Shown piece by piece: positions 10,059 to 20,845 of a stretch of 22,804 nt of DNA. The notes below the pieces were generated by a model. The model ran no database searches. It was not told the DNA's origin and saw only the letters and a program-made list of their open reading frames with translations. The stretch covers positions 1 to 22,804 of the forward strand of contig JNEM01012254.1 of assembly GCA_000697335.1 (NCBI GenBank). Direction: 5' to 3'. Every line of letters starts with the position of its first letter. Position 1 is the stretch's first letter. Both the position numbers and the translations under genes were made by a program. This DNA comes from Conidiobolus incongruus B7586. Taxonomy: Eukaryota; Entomophthoromycota; Entomophthoromycetes; Entomophthorales; Conidiobolaceae.

Positions 10059-11323
10059 GTATGGAAATTAAAAAATGGCAAATATTTAAATTTTTGATAT
10101 TTCAAACATATATATTTTGAAAGTTTAATTATATATAAAGTATATAGGAAAATAAATATTTTCAAATTATATATAAATATTCAACTTTAATTCTTTTTTT
10201 ATCAAATTATTTTGATTTTAAAATTTACACTTAAATTATATTTAAATTAAATAGTGATTATCAAAAGGTTTTTATTTTTGTATTTTCAAAACTTAATTAT
10301 AAATCCTCTAAAATTATTTAAAACTTTTAAACAGCTTATAAAGATAGTATTTATTCTAAAACTACTATATATCACTAGATTTGTAATTTTAATGATAGAA
10401 GAGACATTATTTATAATTTATTAAAATTTATAAAATTAATTTCTATTGTTATTTTTTTACTTATTAATAAAATAAAAAAATATATTAAGAAATATATTTT
10501 TATTTTAGTTAAAATATTAGTAAAATAATTTAATATTAGTTATACAAGCATATTATTTATACTTAAGTTTAAACTTAAATTAATTAATAAAAATATTAAA
10601 TAAATATACTATAATTTAACAAAAACTTAAAAGAAAATTAAAATAGTTATAGCTAAATTAAACATATAAAGATATAATTAAAAACAATAGTTTTTACAAT
10701 AAATACTTATAATTAACAAATTTTAAATTCCTTTATATGATTTTTTAATAAAAAATAAAACAAGATATTAAGTTAAAATAATCCCCTTTACAAATTTTAA
10801 TAAATAAATATTTTAAAAAAATATTAATTATTATAATAAATTATAATAATATATAGTTTTCTTTTTTAATACCTTAAGAAAAATTAATTAATAGAAAATT
10901 ATATATTAATTTTATAAATAAAATAATTTTTAAATGGTGTTCTTAATATAAATTAAAGATACCTATTATTTTATATAATAATTTTAGAATACATAAACTT
11001 AAAGCTATAAAAAAATTTTATATAAAAAAACTAGAAAGAGTTACCATATCTAGTATATTTACTTGATTATAACCTATATAATTATAATTGTTAAAAACAA
11101 TTAAAAAATTAGCTTATAAGAAAAAAAATTCCTATAAACAAATTAAATAAATTTGTAAAATATCAAATTTTAGTCTTTAATTAAAAAAACTATTTTTGAA
11201 ATATTAGAAGCATACCAGAAATATAGAAAATAGTTATTAAAAATAAAAAAGGCTATTAATTTTATATATTATTAATTTATTTAATTTTAATTTTAAATTT
11301 GTGCCATTACTTAATTTCTACAC
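10059..11323 (+). mobile_element. Decayed mariner element Mar-3, end to end
   Basis: 1265 bases, a normal mariner length. The outer 21 bases at 10059-10079 and the reverse complement of 11303-11323 agree at 17 of 21 positions, and TA flanks both ends (10057-10058 and 11324-11325). The interior is collinear with the better preserved copy at 16061-17385. For example, the stretch at 11030-11190 corresponds to its transposase segment around the third catalytic Asp. Sequence decay towards A and T is heavy and no transposase frame survives. It lies 2.4 kb upstream of the OYE gene at 13737, in the same orientation. Confidence 0.85.
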
Positions 11324-11325
11324 TA

Positions 11326-13675
11326 ATAATCTGTATATATAAAACTTTAATATTTAATTAAAAGATTTCAATTAATGGAATGAACTGAGACCAATATTAA
11401 TTAAATAAATTAATATATTATTCAAATAATTGATATCATTGATGATTGTGTTGTTTTTTAATAAATTTTTAAATAAGCTTGTGATTAGAAAAGTACTCAA
11501 AATATGATAAATAAAATTGTTAATTTTGTTCTTTAAAGCTTACTTAGTGTTGAGACATTGTATCAGATTATTCAATTTTCCACTCCTTTCTCTTTGCCAC
11601 ACCTGGGTTTAAATAGTTTGCTCAGTGAATCAAATAGGGTTTGAATAAATTCTAAGGAGTATAGAATATCCTTCAATAATGAACCGAAAAAGGTCTTCTG
11701 AATTGGGAGCAATATTGACTTAATTATCGAATCGAGACAGCCAGGTATTTTCGAAGCACAATAATGTTTATTATAATTATAAAACTTATTGAGAATATGT
11801 CCTATATTTGATATTGGTGATTGCCTTAATACACATAATTGTTATTAAATGGTTCTCAATTTTATATTTAATATTATTTTTATTAATTCAATTTAAATTA
11901 AGAGAAAACATAGTTTATGTTTGTCAAAATTATCACAAAAAAAATCTTAAAATTTTAATAATCAATATGATTATTATTTATAAATTTTCAATACTATATG
12001 AAGTTTTAATTTGCGATTAATAAAAAATATATAGTAAAAATATTTTTAGGATAATATTTTGTAAAAAGTTTAAATTCAATTTATATTATAATTAGATGAT
12101 TTGAATAACTTTGAATAAAATAGTTTAACAATTCTGAATTTATAATATGTTTAATACATACTTGAATAATTTGATTTTTGTAAAATTGATTTATATTTGT
12201 ATTATACTATATTACGACAAATGGAAATATTATTTTAAATTTAAAGATCATCCCAAATAAGTTGATTGAACTCAAATATTGCTCAACTTGAAAATACTTG
12301 TATAAAAACATCTACTTAAAATATATGAAAGCACAATTGTAATATTAATTGGGTTGAATCTGATTATATGATCCTTATATAGCAGGATACTTTATAATTT
12401 TGCTGAAATAAATATTCAGGATGATTTATAATTTCCATCAACATTATAATATATCACAACAATTTTTCAGCAAAAGAACACACGATAATTCAAAATGAGT
12501 TAAACTTATCATCCAAATTGCGGTATTTCACTTACTCATCCACTATATTGACCAAAGGATTTAAGATTCTATTTAACTTAGCAAAGTGAGCATTTTGCAA
12601 ATTTTTTATCCATTCAACAACGACAATTGACAATACAAAGATATAATTGACTATTATTTAATTCTGATCAGTTAAACCTGAATAATAATAAATTACGCAA
12701 AATATAATATATATTTATTTGTTCAAAATTGAAATAATTTTTAATACTTTGAATTATAATATTATTATTTCTTAAGTTTTAATTCAAATTTTGAGATATT
12801 TTACGAAATTGATCAATTTTAAATTAATATATTTGTCAATAAAAATTTCTCTCAAATATATCCATTGAATACTATACATTACCCTATTATAAACAATTTC
12901 AAATTAGTATATATTTATTCTAAAATTATATATTAATTACAATATTTGTATTGATATTAGTGATTATATCTGAAAATATTCGGTTAAATATTCAGTAATA
13001 TAAATTAATTCAATTCTCCCATTTAATTCAGAATTCAAAAAATCTTTGATCCTCAAATTGTAAGTTTTTTTCTACCAAAATTGAATGATATATCAAATAT
13101 TGTAATATATCTAAAATTTCTTTGATAAAAAATTTTCTTTGAAAATTTAAATAATTTTATGCTAAATTCCAGATTGGGTAAAATTAATTTATTTTGGTTC
13201 CATATAATAAATTAAATTTTGAGTAAGGTATTTTTAACATTTTTGTAATATAAATTTTCCTTGTAATTAATTTAATGGAATATTTTAAAATTAAAAACTT
13301 GGATATAATTCTCATAATTTTAATACCACTAAAAAATTGATTGAATTTTTCATTGACTTTGAAATTTTTATAATATGCTTATCATGAATAAAATAATATT
13401 ATATAAATTATTCAAAAAATCAATAAAATAAATTTATTCACATATATTGTTAAGACAGTTTTATCTGATCATATATTATAACTGAATAAATTTAATTTAA
13501 GATTAATATTATTGTTATGATTTAGAGTCTAGATGCATATATGAGAAAATAAAAATTTTTCATATTATTGCTCATTTCTATTTTGGGACCGAAATTCAAG
13601 TAGCTTATAAATCTTGTATATTATAACAATATACTCATTATACAGGTTTTTTATTAATAGTAAGAGATAAATAAA
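11326..13675. other. AT-rich spacer upstream of OYE-3
   Basis: About 2.35 kb. Most of it is AT-rich with dense stops. An island at about 11570-11770 is clearly less AT-rich. On the minus strand it belongs to a frame without stops of nearly 90 codons (about 11570-11840), but this lacks an ATG and I do not recognise the protein. The plus-strand frame at 11808-12020 (70 codons) is composed mainly of Ile, Leu and Lys, as expected by chance in such DNA. A second less AT-rich patch at 12350-12620 holds nothing I can name. Confidence 0.55.
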
Positions 13676-13683
13676 TATATAAA
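13676..13683 (+). promoter_or_regulatory. TATA box of OYE-3
   Basis: TATATAAA, 54-61 bases before the ATG at 13737, in line with the spacing in the other three paralogs. Confidence 0.6.
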
Positions 13684-13736
13684 TGTCGCTTATATGTGTA
13701 TCGTAATATTAATTAACTATTCAACCATTTATTAAA

Positions 13737-14840
13737 ATGTCTAAATTCACTAACCTCCAAAAACCTTTCCAATTAGGCGATTTAAATTTAAAGAATCGTG
13801 TTTTCTTATCCTCCATGACTCGTAACAGAGGTATTGTTCCCAACGATACTAATGTTGAGTTCTATGTTCAACGCTCTGGAGCCGGTCTTATTTTGACTGA
13901 AGGAATTCTCATCGAACCCCAAGGTACTGAATGGCCTAACGCTCCAGGAATCTGGTCCAAGAAGCAAATCAATAACTTTAAGAAGCTTACCAATGCTGTC
14001 CATGCAAACAATGGTGTGATCTTTGCCCAACTCTGGCACTTGGGAAGAGCTGCTCATACTCTTCACAATCAAGGTGTCCCTCCTCCAGCTCCATCTCCTA
14101 TTGCCGCCAAAGGTGGTAAATTCAGATTGTTAGATGGTGCACCTGGATACTCTGTCCCTGAAGAAATTCAAGATCCTTCCGAATATGTTCAACTATTCAA
14201 GGAGGCGGCCATTAATGCCAAAGAAGCTGGCTTTGATGGTATTGAACTTCATGGTGCTAATGGTTACCTCCCTTCCCAATTCTTGGAATCTCACTCTAAC
14301 CAGCGTACTGATAAATATGGTGGCAGTATAGAAAATCGCTCCAGATTCATTCTTGAAATCATTGACGCTTTCCTCGAGGTCTTCCCAAAGAAGAGAATTG
14401 GTATCAAATTGTCACCTGGTGGTGGATACAATGATATGGGTGAAGGAGATGCTAGTAAGATCATTGAACTCTACTCCTATCTTATCAAGGAATTAGATAA
14501 ACGTGATATTGGTTACATTCAATTAGCTCGCTGGACTCCTGCATTTGATCCTACCAACCGTGGAACCAATGTCGATATTCAAGAATTCAAACCTCTGATT
14601 AAGAATGCTTCTCTCTTTGCTAATGGAGACTTCACTGCTGAAGAGGGTGAGGCCTACATTGCTGAGGGTAAAGCCGATGCCATTGTTTATGGTAGACCCT
14701 TCATCACCAACCCCGATCTTCCTCAAAGATTCTTCAATGGTATTGAACTGAATACCAACTTTGATTTCCCTACATTCTATAACTTTCCAGAAGGCCAACC
14801 CCAAAAGGGATATACTGACTATCCCGCTGCTACTGCATAA
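13737..14840 (+). CDS. Old Yellow Enzyme, NAD(P)H-dependent enoate reductase (OYE-3)
   Basis: An intact 367-residue, intronless class II OYE. Such enzymes use FMN and NAD(P)H to reduce the C=C bond of alpha,beta-unsaturated carbonyls, and many also act on nitro compounds or quinones. Visible residues: Thr28 (MTRNRG), Gln98 and Trp100 (AQLWH), the substrate-anchoring and proton-donating triad His172, Asn175 and Tyr177 in HGANGY, Lys224 (GIKLSPGGG), Gly319-Arg320 (VYGRP) and Tyr359 (GYTDYP). Position 224 is Arg243 in yeast OYE1; all four genes here have Lys. No signal peptide is seen, so it is likely cytosolic. Codons are rich in C-ending forms against an AT-rich background, suggesting good expression. 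It is 95.6% identical to OYE-4. The physiological substrate cannot be told. Confidence 0.96.
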   Translation: MSKFTNLQKPFQLGDLNLKNRVFLSSMTRNRGIVPNDTNVEFYVQRSGAGLILTEGILIEPQGTEWPNAPGIWSKKQINNFKKLTNAVHANNGVIFAQLWHLGRAAHTLHNQGVPPPAPSPIAAKGGKFRLLDGAPGYSVPEEIQDPSEYVQLFKEAAINAKEAGFDGIELHGANGYLPSQFLESHSNQRTDKYGGSIENRSRFILEIIDAFLEVFPKKRIGIKLSPGGGYNDMGEGDASKIIELYSYLIKELDKRDIGYIQLARWTPAFDPTNRGTNVDIQEFKPLIKNASLFANGDFTAEEGEAYIAEGKADAIVYGRPFITNPDLPQRFFNGIELNTNFDFPTFYNFPEGQPQKGYTDYPAATA

Positions 14841-16058
14841 TCATCATTTATATATTTTTATTTTCAAACTTTATTAATAATAAAATATTAGTATATTAAT
14901 TATAAAGATGTTGAATTATTAATTTCGAGCTCATGGATAATACGTACTTTTACTTGTTATTAAACTTAGTATAAATACTTGTTTATTTTAAATTAAACAA
15001 ATAAATAAGATATTTATATCACTTAATTAATTTAGAATTTTAAATTAATATGTATTTTCATATAATATAATTGATAAAACTTAAATTGAATATTCTTAAA
15101 ACTTTATAATTTGTATTGCTTATAGAATTTCAATAAATATTTAAAAATTACATTATTTTTTACTTTTCTAAACAATTTATTATCTTATTTTTACAAAATT
15201 TTGATTTTCAAATTTTAATCGTAATTAAAATCATAATAAAAATAAACAAAATTTTGAATGATTATTCATTGTAAAATTATTAAAAAATTTAATAATATTT
15301 CTTGAAATATAATCAATGCAAGGTAAAAATTTGTATAAACAATAAATGAAATATAAAAAATATTAAAATGAATATATATCACTAATAAATTGAAATCCAC
15401 TTATTCGGCATTATATTCATTAAGAATAATTTAATATTACATGCATTTCTTTTATAATTGTTGGAATATTTTATTAATCAAATTTTATTATATTATGTCT
15501 ATAGCAAATAATTTTATGGTAAAGGTATATATTTTACATGAATCAAAAATAGCTTAAGAAATTATATAATTTTATATAATTTTAGGAATATAATTGATAG
15601 AATTTTAAGATAATAAATATAAAAAACATATTTATAATTTAATAAATTTCTATTTCTAATTAAAATGGATAGCTGATAATGATTAATTTAGATGAATATA
15701 TTTCAATATTTGATAAATCAAACTATAGAATATTTGATATAATTAATGCCGCGTGATAGTCATGATATTATGAAAGGAGTACAATTTATTGGATATCGGG
15801 TCTATAGCATATATTACTTTAGTAACTTTATCATAATAAATTTTTATTTTTTACTAGAAAATTTTCATCAATATTATATATGCCTGAAATTATAAATATT
15901 TAATGTTAGCTTAGGAAAATAAATACAATATATTGAATTATGTATAGTATTGAGTTTTTGGTTAATATTCTAGATTATTTATACAATAATAAATGAATAA
16001 TAAACAGAATTGTTAAATTTGTAAACTTTATGTTAATTCTAAATTTTATTAAAAATAT
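14841..16058. other. AT-rich spacer downstream of OYE-3
   Basis: About 1.2 kb. The first ~50 bases resemble the 3' flank of OYE-4, so the duplicated unit extended slightly past the stop. AATAAAA occurs near 14878, a possible poly(A) signal. The rest shows no gene; a small less AT-rich patch lies at 15748-15810. Confidence 0.55.
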
Positions 16059-16169
16059 TACCATGGAATTAAAGAAATGGGAAATTTTTTAATTTCTGAT
16101 TTTTCAAACATATTATTAGTTTCAAATAAGCAAATATATACAAAACCAATAGGAAAATAAATAGTTTTG

Positions 16170-16172
<3 letters not shown>

Positions 16173-16206
<34 letters not shown>
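16173..16206. repeat. (TA)17 microsatellite
   Basis: Seventeen uninterrupted TA units in the 5' leader of Mar-4. The other mariner copies lack such a run at this point, so it expanded after insertion. Confidence 0.95.
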
Positions 16207-16209
<3 letters not shown>

Positions 16210-16260
16210 ATTTTTTTGATTAAAAAATTAATTTTTTAAAATTAGTTGTTTAATTTAATC

Positions 16261-17294
16261 ATGTTTAAACCAAATAGTAACCATCAAAAGTTTTTTGTTT
16301 TAGTATCAATAAAACTTAACCACAAACCCTCTAAAATCATTCAAAATTTACAAATAACTTTTGGTAATGAAGCATTATCTAAATCAACAATTTATCACTA
16401 GGTAAATTACTTTAAGGCTAGGAGAGAAATTACCCAAAACCTGTTAAAATCTAGAAGACTAATATCAACTATCACTCATTTAATTGTTAATAAAGTAAAA
16501 AATTATATTGAAAAGCACCCTTTTATTTCAGCTAGAGAACTATCAAGACACTTTAATATTAGTCACATAAGTATTTTATATATATTAAAGTTTAAATTAA
16601 AATTAATTAATAAAAATGTAAAATGGGTACCTTATAATTTAACTAAAGCTTAAAAAAAAGCTAGAGTAGCTATTGCTAAACAAAATTTACTAAGGTATAG
16701 CTAGAAACCAAAGCTTTTACAATGAATTATTATAATTGATGAATCTTAGATCCTTTTGTATAATCCTTTGCTAAAACATAAATCAAAGTGTTGGATTAAG
16801 TTAAATCAATCCCCTCCACAAATTCCTTTAAATAAACACTTTATTAATAAGTGAATGTTAATTGTAGTAATGGATTATAATAACATTTGCTATTTTTATT
16901 TAGTTCTTAAAGGAAAATCCATTAATAGTAAACTTTATATTTTTTTTTAAATAAAACTATTTCTAATTGGTATTCTCAATATAATTTAAAAAAACCTATT
17001 ATTTTGCATTATAATTGTAAAATACATAAATCTAAAGTTATAAAAAACTTTCTAATTAAAAATAACTGGAAAGAACTACCACATCTAGTATATTCTTTAG
17101 ATTATAACCTATGTGATTATAATTGTTTTAGGCAATTAAAAAACCAGCTTACAAGAAAGAAATTTTCTACAGGAAAATTTAATTAGTTTGTGAAATATCA
17201 AATTTCAGTCTTTAATAAAAAGAACTATTTTTTAGGTGTTAGATCTTTGCTAAAAGTATAGCAAAAAGTTATTAGAAATAAAAGAAATTATTAA
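16261..17294 (+). pseudogene. Mariner (DD34D) transposase relic of Mar-4
   Basis: From ATG at 16261 to the stop at 17292-17294 spans about 344 codons, the usual mariner transposase length. In order it shows an N-terminal helix-turn-helix region with STIYH-x-VNYFKARREI, a second one (RELSRHFNISHISILYIL), the linker WVPYNLTKA (family WVPHELT), IIDES (first catalytic Asp, family GDES), then HYNCKIH where the family has HDNARPH (second Asp now Tyr). Exactly 34 residues later comes the third Asp in SLDYNLCDYNCF (family SPDLAPSDYHLF). About ten in-frame stops and one frameshift near the A-run at 16986-16992 break it. Several stops sit where the family has Trp or Gln, consistent with C-to-T or G-to-A change. 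It is inactive. Confidence 0.88.
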
Positions 17295-17940
17295 TTTTAT
17301 ATTATATATTTATTTTTACTTTTTATATATTAAAATATTTATTTTTTTTCAATTGCAAAAAATTCCCATTATTTAAATTACAAAGTAATAATAAGATTTT
17401 CAAATGATCTAATATGATTATGATTTAAAATTTACATTATTGGAAATTGAAATAATAAAGTTTAATTCTTTTGTCTAGCTAAAATCAGCCTACTTTATTA
17501 GCTATAGTTATATATTATATATTTGGGCATTTAATTTTGATATGTTTTGAATCTAGAATATATTCACAATGAATACATTTATTAATTTGCAACTTTTTTT
17601 ATTTGTGGCAAATATTTCAATAACTAAAAAGAAAAATGAGCTGGTATTAGTTCAATTGGTTTTAGCATTATTTCAAAATTAATTTATATAATATTTTGAA
17701 TTATTATATTAAAATTAGAATTAAGTCCATATCCTATTTAAATATTATTTTATCATATTATATTTTTTATTATATATCAAGTTAAAAAAATAAATTAATC
17801 GGATCAAGTAACATTTAATTTTATAATATGATATAAACTATATAAATTCTTATTTAACTTAATTATATCCAGAACTATAAATCTTATCTGTTATAAATTA
17901 AATAAAAGCTAAAATAATATATGATTAAAACTAATATTAG

Positions 17941-18125
17941 TTTAATAATTATAATAAATCTATATCAGTTTTATCGTAATTAAATCTTTATTTTAATAAG
18001 TATACTTTTCGTAATAGCATATTAAAAAGAATAGTGCTCTAAACTTAAAAACTACAATATATTGATATAGTTATTATAAAATCAAATTCAATTCATCGTA
18101 ATTAAAATTTATTTTATAAATTTGG
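17941..18125. repeat. Imperfect direct repeat pair around ATCGTAATTAAA
   Basis: Two units of about 60 bases, 17941-18000 and 18067-18125, share the core ATCGTAATTAAA followed by a TTTATTTTA tract, and have loosely similar sequence before it. In AT-rich DNA this could partly be chance. Confidence 0.35.
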
Positions 18126-18318
18126 TATATTATTAGTATTTAAAATAATTTATTTAATTAATGGTCTAAGATCAATTAATATGATTATTAATTATAAAAA
18201 ATAGCTGGTTAAAAAATAAATTAAATAGTATGACTTATATTTTAATAAAATATTATCTATCTTATTATATTATAGAATTATAAAATGATTAGTATTATTA
18301 TTGATTGGTATATCTACA

Positions 18319-18338
18319 ATATATATATATATATATAT
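18319..18338. repeat. (AT)10 microsatellite
   Basis: Ten uninterrupted AT units shortly before Mar-5. Confidence 0.9.
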
Positions 18339-18399
18339 TATATTGAAAATGATTCTATTATATTTATAATATTCAAATATATTAAAACTTTAAAATTTT

Positions 18400-19642
18400 T
18401 AAATAGAAAAGAAAAAAAAGATAATTTTTGATTTTTGATTTTTAAATATTCTATTAATTATAATATATATATTAAATTCAAAGAAAAAAATATATTTCTA
18501 TACCAAATATATATAATAATTTATTATAATATTTATATAAAAATAGTATTATTTTAAGATTTATTATTAAATTTAATTATAAATATATTACCACTTATTA
18601 AGGGTATTTTAATTTAATTTTCATAAGTCTCAACCATAAAAACTTTATTTAAGATTTATTAATATGATATAAAGGTAATATTTTATTCAAAAATACCATT
18701 TATTGTTCAATATTTCACTTTATAGATGGAAATGTTTTTATTCAAAATTTACAAAAATATAAGAAAAAATATATTTATTATTATATTTTCAATTATTATA
18801 AACAAAATTCTATTTAATTTAAAATACTATCAAGGTATATAAATATTAACTATATATAGTATATATTCAATTTCAAATATAATATGATAAATAATAGTAA
18901 AAATATAATATAATTTAACAAAAGGTTAAATGAAAAACTAAAGTAGCTATAATATATTGAAACTTATTAAAATATAACTAAAAATAAAAGCTTTTATATT
19001 TAACCATTATAATTGATGAATCTTAGATTACAGTGTATAATTCTTAATTTTAAAAAATAAATTGTTAGCTTAAACTAAAAAAAATCCTTTATAAATTCTA
19101 ATAAATCAGTATTTTATTATTAAGCAAAAATTAATTATTATAAAATCTTATAATAATATAAGGCTTTTTTGTTTAGTTTTTCAAGTTAAATTAATTAATA
19201 AGAAGTATGACAATTTTTTAAATAAAGTTAGTTCTAATTGGTGATTTTATCAAAAATTGAGGATATTTATTATTTAATATTATAGATATAAAACACATAA
19301 ATTTATAAACATTCTCTATATAAAAATTTTAGAAAGAATTACCATATCTGATATATTCACTTGATAATAACCTATGTGATTATAATTGCTTTATGTAATT
19401 AAAAAATTGGCTTACAGGAAAGAAAAATCCTGCAAACAAGTTTAATTGGTTTGTGAAACATCAAATTTTGGTCTTTAATAAAAAAACTGTTATTTAGGTG
19501 TTAGAGGTTTACCAAAGGTAAAGCAAAAAGTTATTATTGATAAAGTATTAATATTATAATATTTTTTGAATTTTGTATATCTTAAACTAAAAACTATATT
19601 TAATTTCAATATTAAAGTTTTTGAATTACTTAATTTTTATAA
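18400..19642 (+). mobile_element. Decayed mariner element Mar-5
   Basis: About 1.24 kb and collinear with Mar-4. The sub-terminal TTTTTGATTTTT block is at 18424-18442, the CTATCAAG motif of the second helix-turn-helix region near 18828, and ATTGATGAATCTTAGAT (first catalytic Asp then a stop) near 19012. The segment around the third Asp is at 19340-19400. The C-terminal RGLPK-like stretch near 19505-19530 resembles the mariner RGI-x-KLP-x-RW motif. The right end (to 19642, then TA) fits the other copies; the left end is approximate. The transposase has many stops. It lies 1.2 kb upstream of OYE-4 in the same orientation. Confidence 0.8.
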
Positions 19643-19644
19643 TA

Positions 19645-20770
19645 ATATCAAAAATTGATAGAAAGATATTTATATAACTTGAAATGAAATAATGAGATTT
19701 TAAATATATGTGAATATTTTTTATTTAATGTATTAATTTGATTTTTCAAAATCCGCTTAAGGAAAATGTCGCAAACATTAATCTTAAATTCATGCAAGCA
19801 ATTTTAATCCATTGAAAAGAAAGCTTATCAATTATCATTTAAAGCTTATAGAATGTGTTAAACTGTTTAACTTAGAACAATCTTTAATTGTCCGGTATGA
19901 AATTTGTTAAGGGATTGTTTACTTGATTATCAAATAATGAGAATTCTAAAACTGACAACTGAACTTAGTGCTTAATAAAGTGTAATTTATTCTAAATGAA
20001 ATATAACTTTTTATTAAATACCGATATACATTTTCACTGACTGTGTATAAAATTAAAGTTGCACTTGCCAATAATATCTAAAATTCTATTTGACTTGTAA
20101 ATTTTATTAATAGAGAAATTCACTATGAATTGAGCAAATAATTTGTTCTATCAAATTATGCGGCAAGATACATAAAACTACTTGGAAGTATGAATTAAAA
20201 ATATCAAAATCTTGACGCTATATTCCAAATAAAGTGAAATATATCTAATTAATTCTAGTTATTGCAGCCGAAATATAATTCCATAAAATTATTTTACATA
20301 AATTGATTAGTGATATTAGTTTTATGTAGTTATGTATCACTTGAATTAATTCATATCTCCAATTTTGGATTATGATTAAAAATCATATTTTCTGGTGATT
20401 TTTGATGAATTCGATTAATTTTCAATTGAATTACAATACTTGTTATATATCTAAAATGATATTGCAAATAAGATATTTTTGAAAATTTACATTATAATTT
20501 ATATATATTCATATAATTAGCTATATAACACTCTAATATATATATATATACTATCTCAATTATATGAGATCTTCCAATAAAACAGATAAATAATAATTTA
20601 TAATCAATCATCAAAATTCTGAATCGAAATCCAAAAATATTAAAGTAAATTTAATGTTATAAAAATGCCAATTAAGCCAGTTTCTATCTAAGGAAAGACC
20701 AGGTTTGAGATTTTAAATATTTTCAATTAATTGACAATCATTTCATACAGAATGATTAATGATATTAGAA
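19645..20770. other. AT-rich spacer upstream of OYE-4
   Basis: About 1.1 kb, no gene seen. A less AT-rich patch at 20665-20715 lies just before the TATA box and could carry promoter elements, but no known motif is clear. By eye it is not similar to the spacer upstream of OYE-3, so the OYE-3/OYE-4 duplication is confined to the gene and its immediate flanks, or the flanks have diverged beyond recognition. Confidence 0.5.
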
Positions 20771-20778
20771 TATAAATA
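20771..20778 (+). promoter_or_regulatory. TATA box of OYE-4
   Basis: TATAAATA, 68-75 bases before the ATG at 20846 but only one base before the in-frame ATG at 20780. With transcription normally starting tens of bases past a TATA box, the upstream ATG should be outside the mRNA. This supports the start at 20846. Confidence 0.65.
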
Positions 20779-20845
20779 GATGCCGAATAGTCACTGTAAT
20801 CAATATAATCATTTGAATTGCAATCATCAGCTAATAAAAAATACA

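Larger units (their letters stand above)
16061..17385 (+). mobile_element. Mariner element Mar-4, full length, best preserved copy
   Basis: 1325 bases. The first 21 bases and the reverse complement of the last 21 agree at 15 positions. Both ends abut TA (16059-16060 and 17386-17387), the mariner target duplication. It contains one transposase relic filling most of its length. A (TA)17 run at 16173-16206 in the leader helps explain why it is longer than the 1265-base copy at 10059. It lies between OYE-3 and OYE-4. Of the six copies in the window it keeps the most coding information. Confidence 0.88.
17388..18399. other. AT-rich spacer between Mar-4 and Mar-5
   Basis: About 1 kb, among the most AT-rich parts of the window. 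It holds a perfect 16-base palindrome at 17928-17943, an imperfect direct repeat of about 60 bases (about 17941-18000 and 18067-18125) centred on ATCGTAATTAAA, a short AT run at 18319-18338, and a possible tRNA-like relic at 17641-17730. No gene was found. Confidence 0.5.

Noticed and set aside
11541-11840. Solo LTR starting at TGTTG
   Set aside because: No matching CA end, target duplication or second copy could be seen in the window.
11808-12020. 70-codon plus-strand frame
   Set aside because: Low-complexity Ile/Leu/Lys-rich chance frame in AT-rich DNA, no recognisable motif.
13806-14804. Antisense frames within OYE-3 (and the same within OYE-1, OYE-2 and OYE-4)
   Set aside because: They are shadows of a strongly conserved coding strand; their conservation follows from the sense protein.
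17004-17186. A separate 60-residue gene
   Set aside because: It is the mariner transposase segment around the third catalytic Asp, part of the Mar-4 relic, not an independent gene.
20780-20845. N-terminal extension of 22 residues on OYE-4
   Set aside because: It is not shared with any paralog, and the TATA box ends one base before its ATG. Treated as 5' non-coding sequence.
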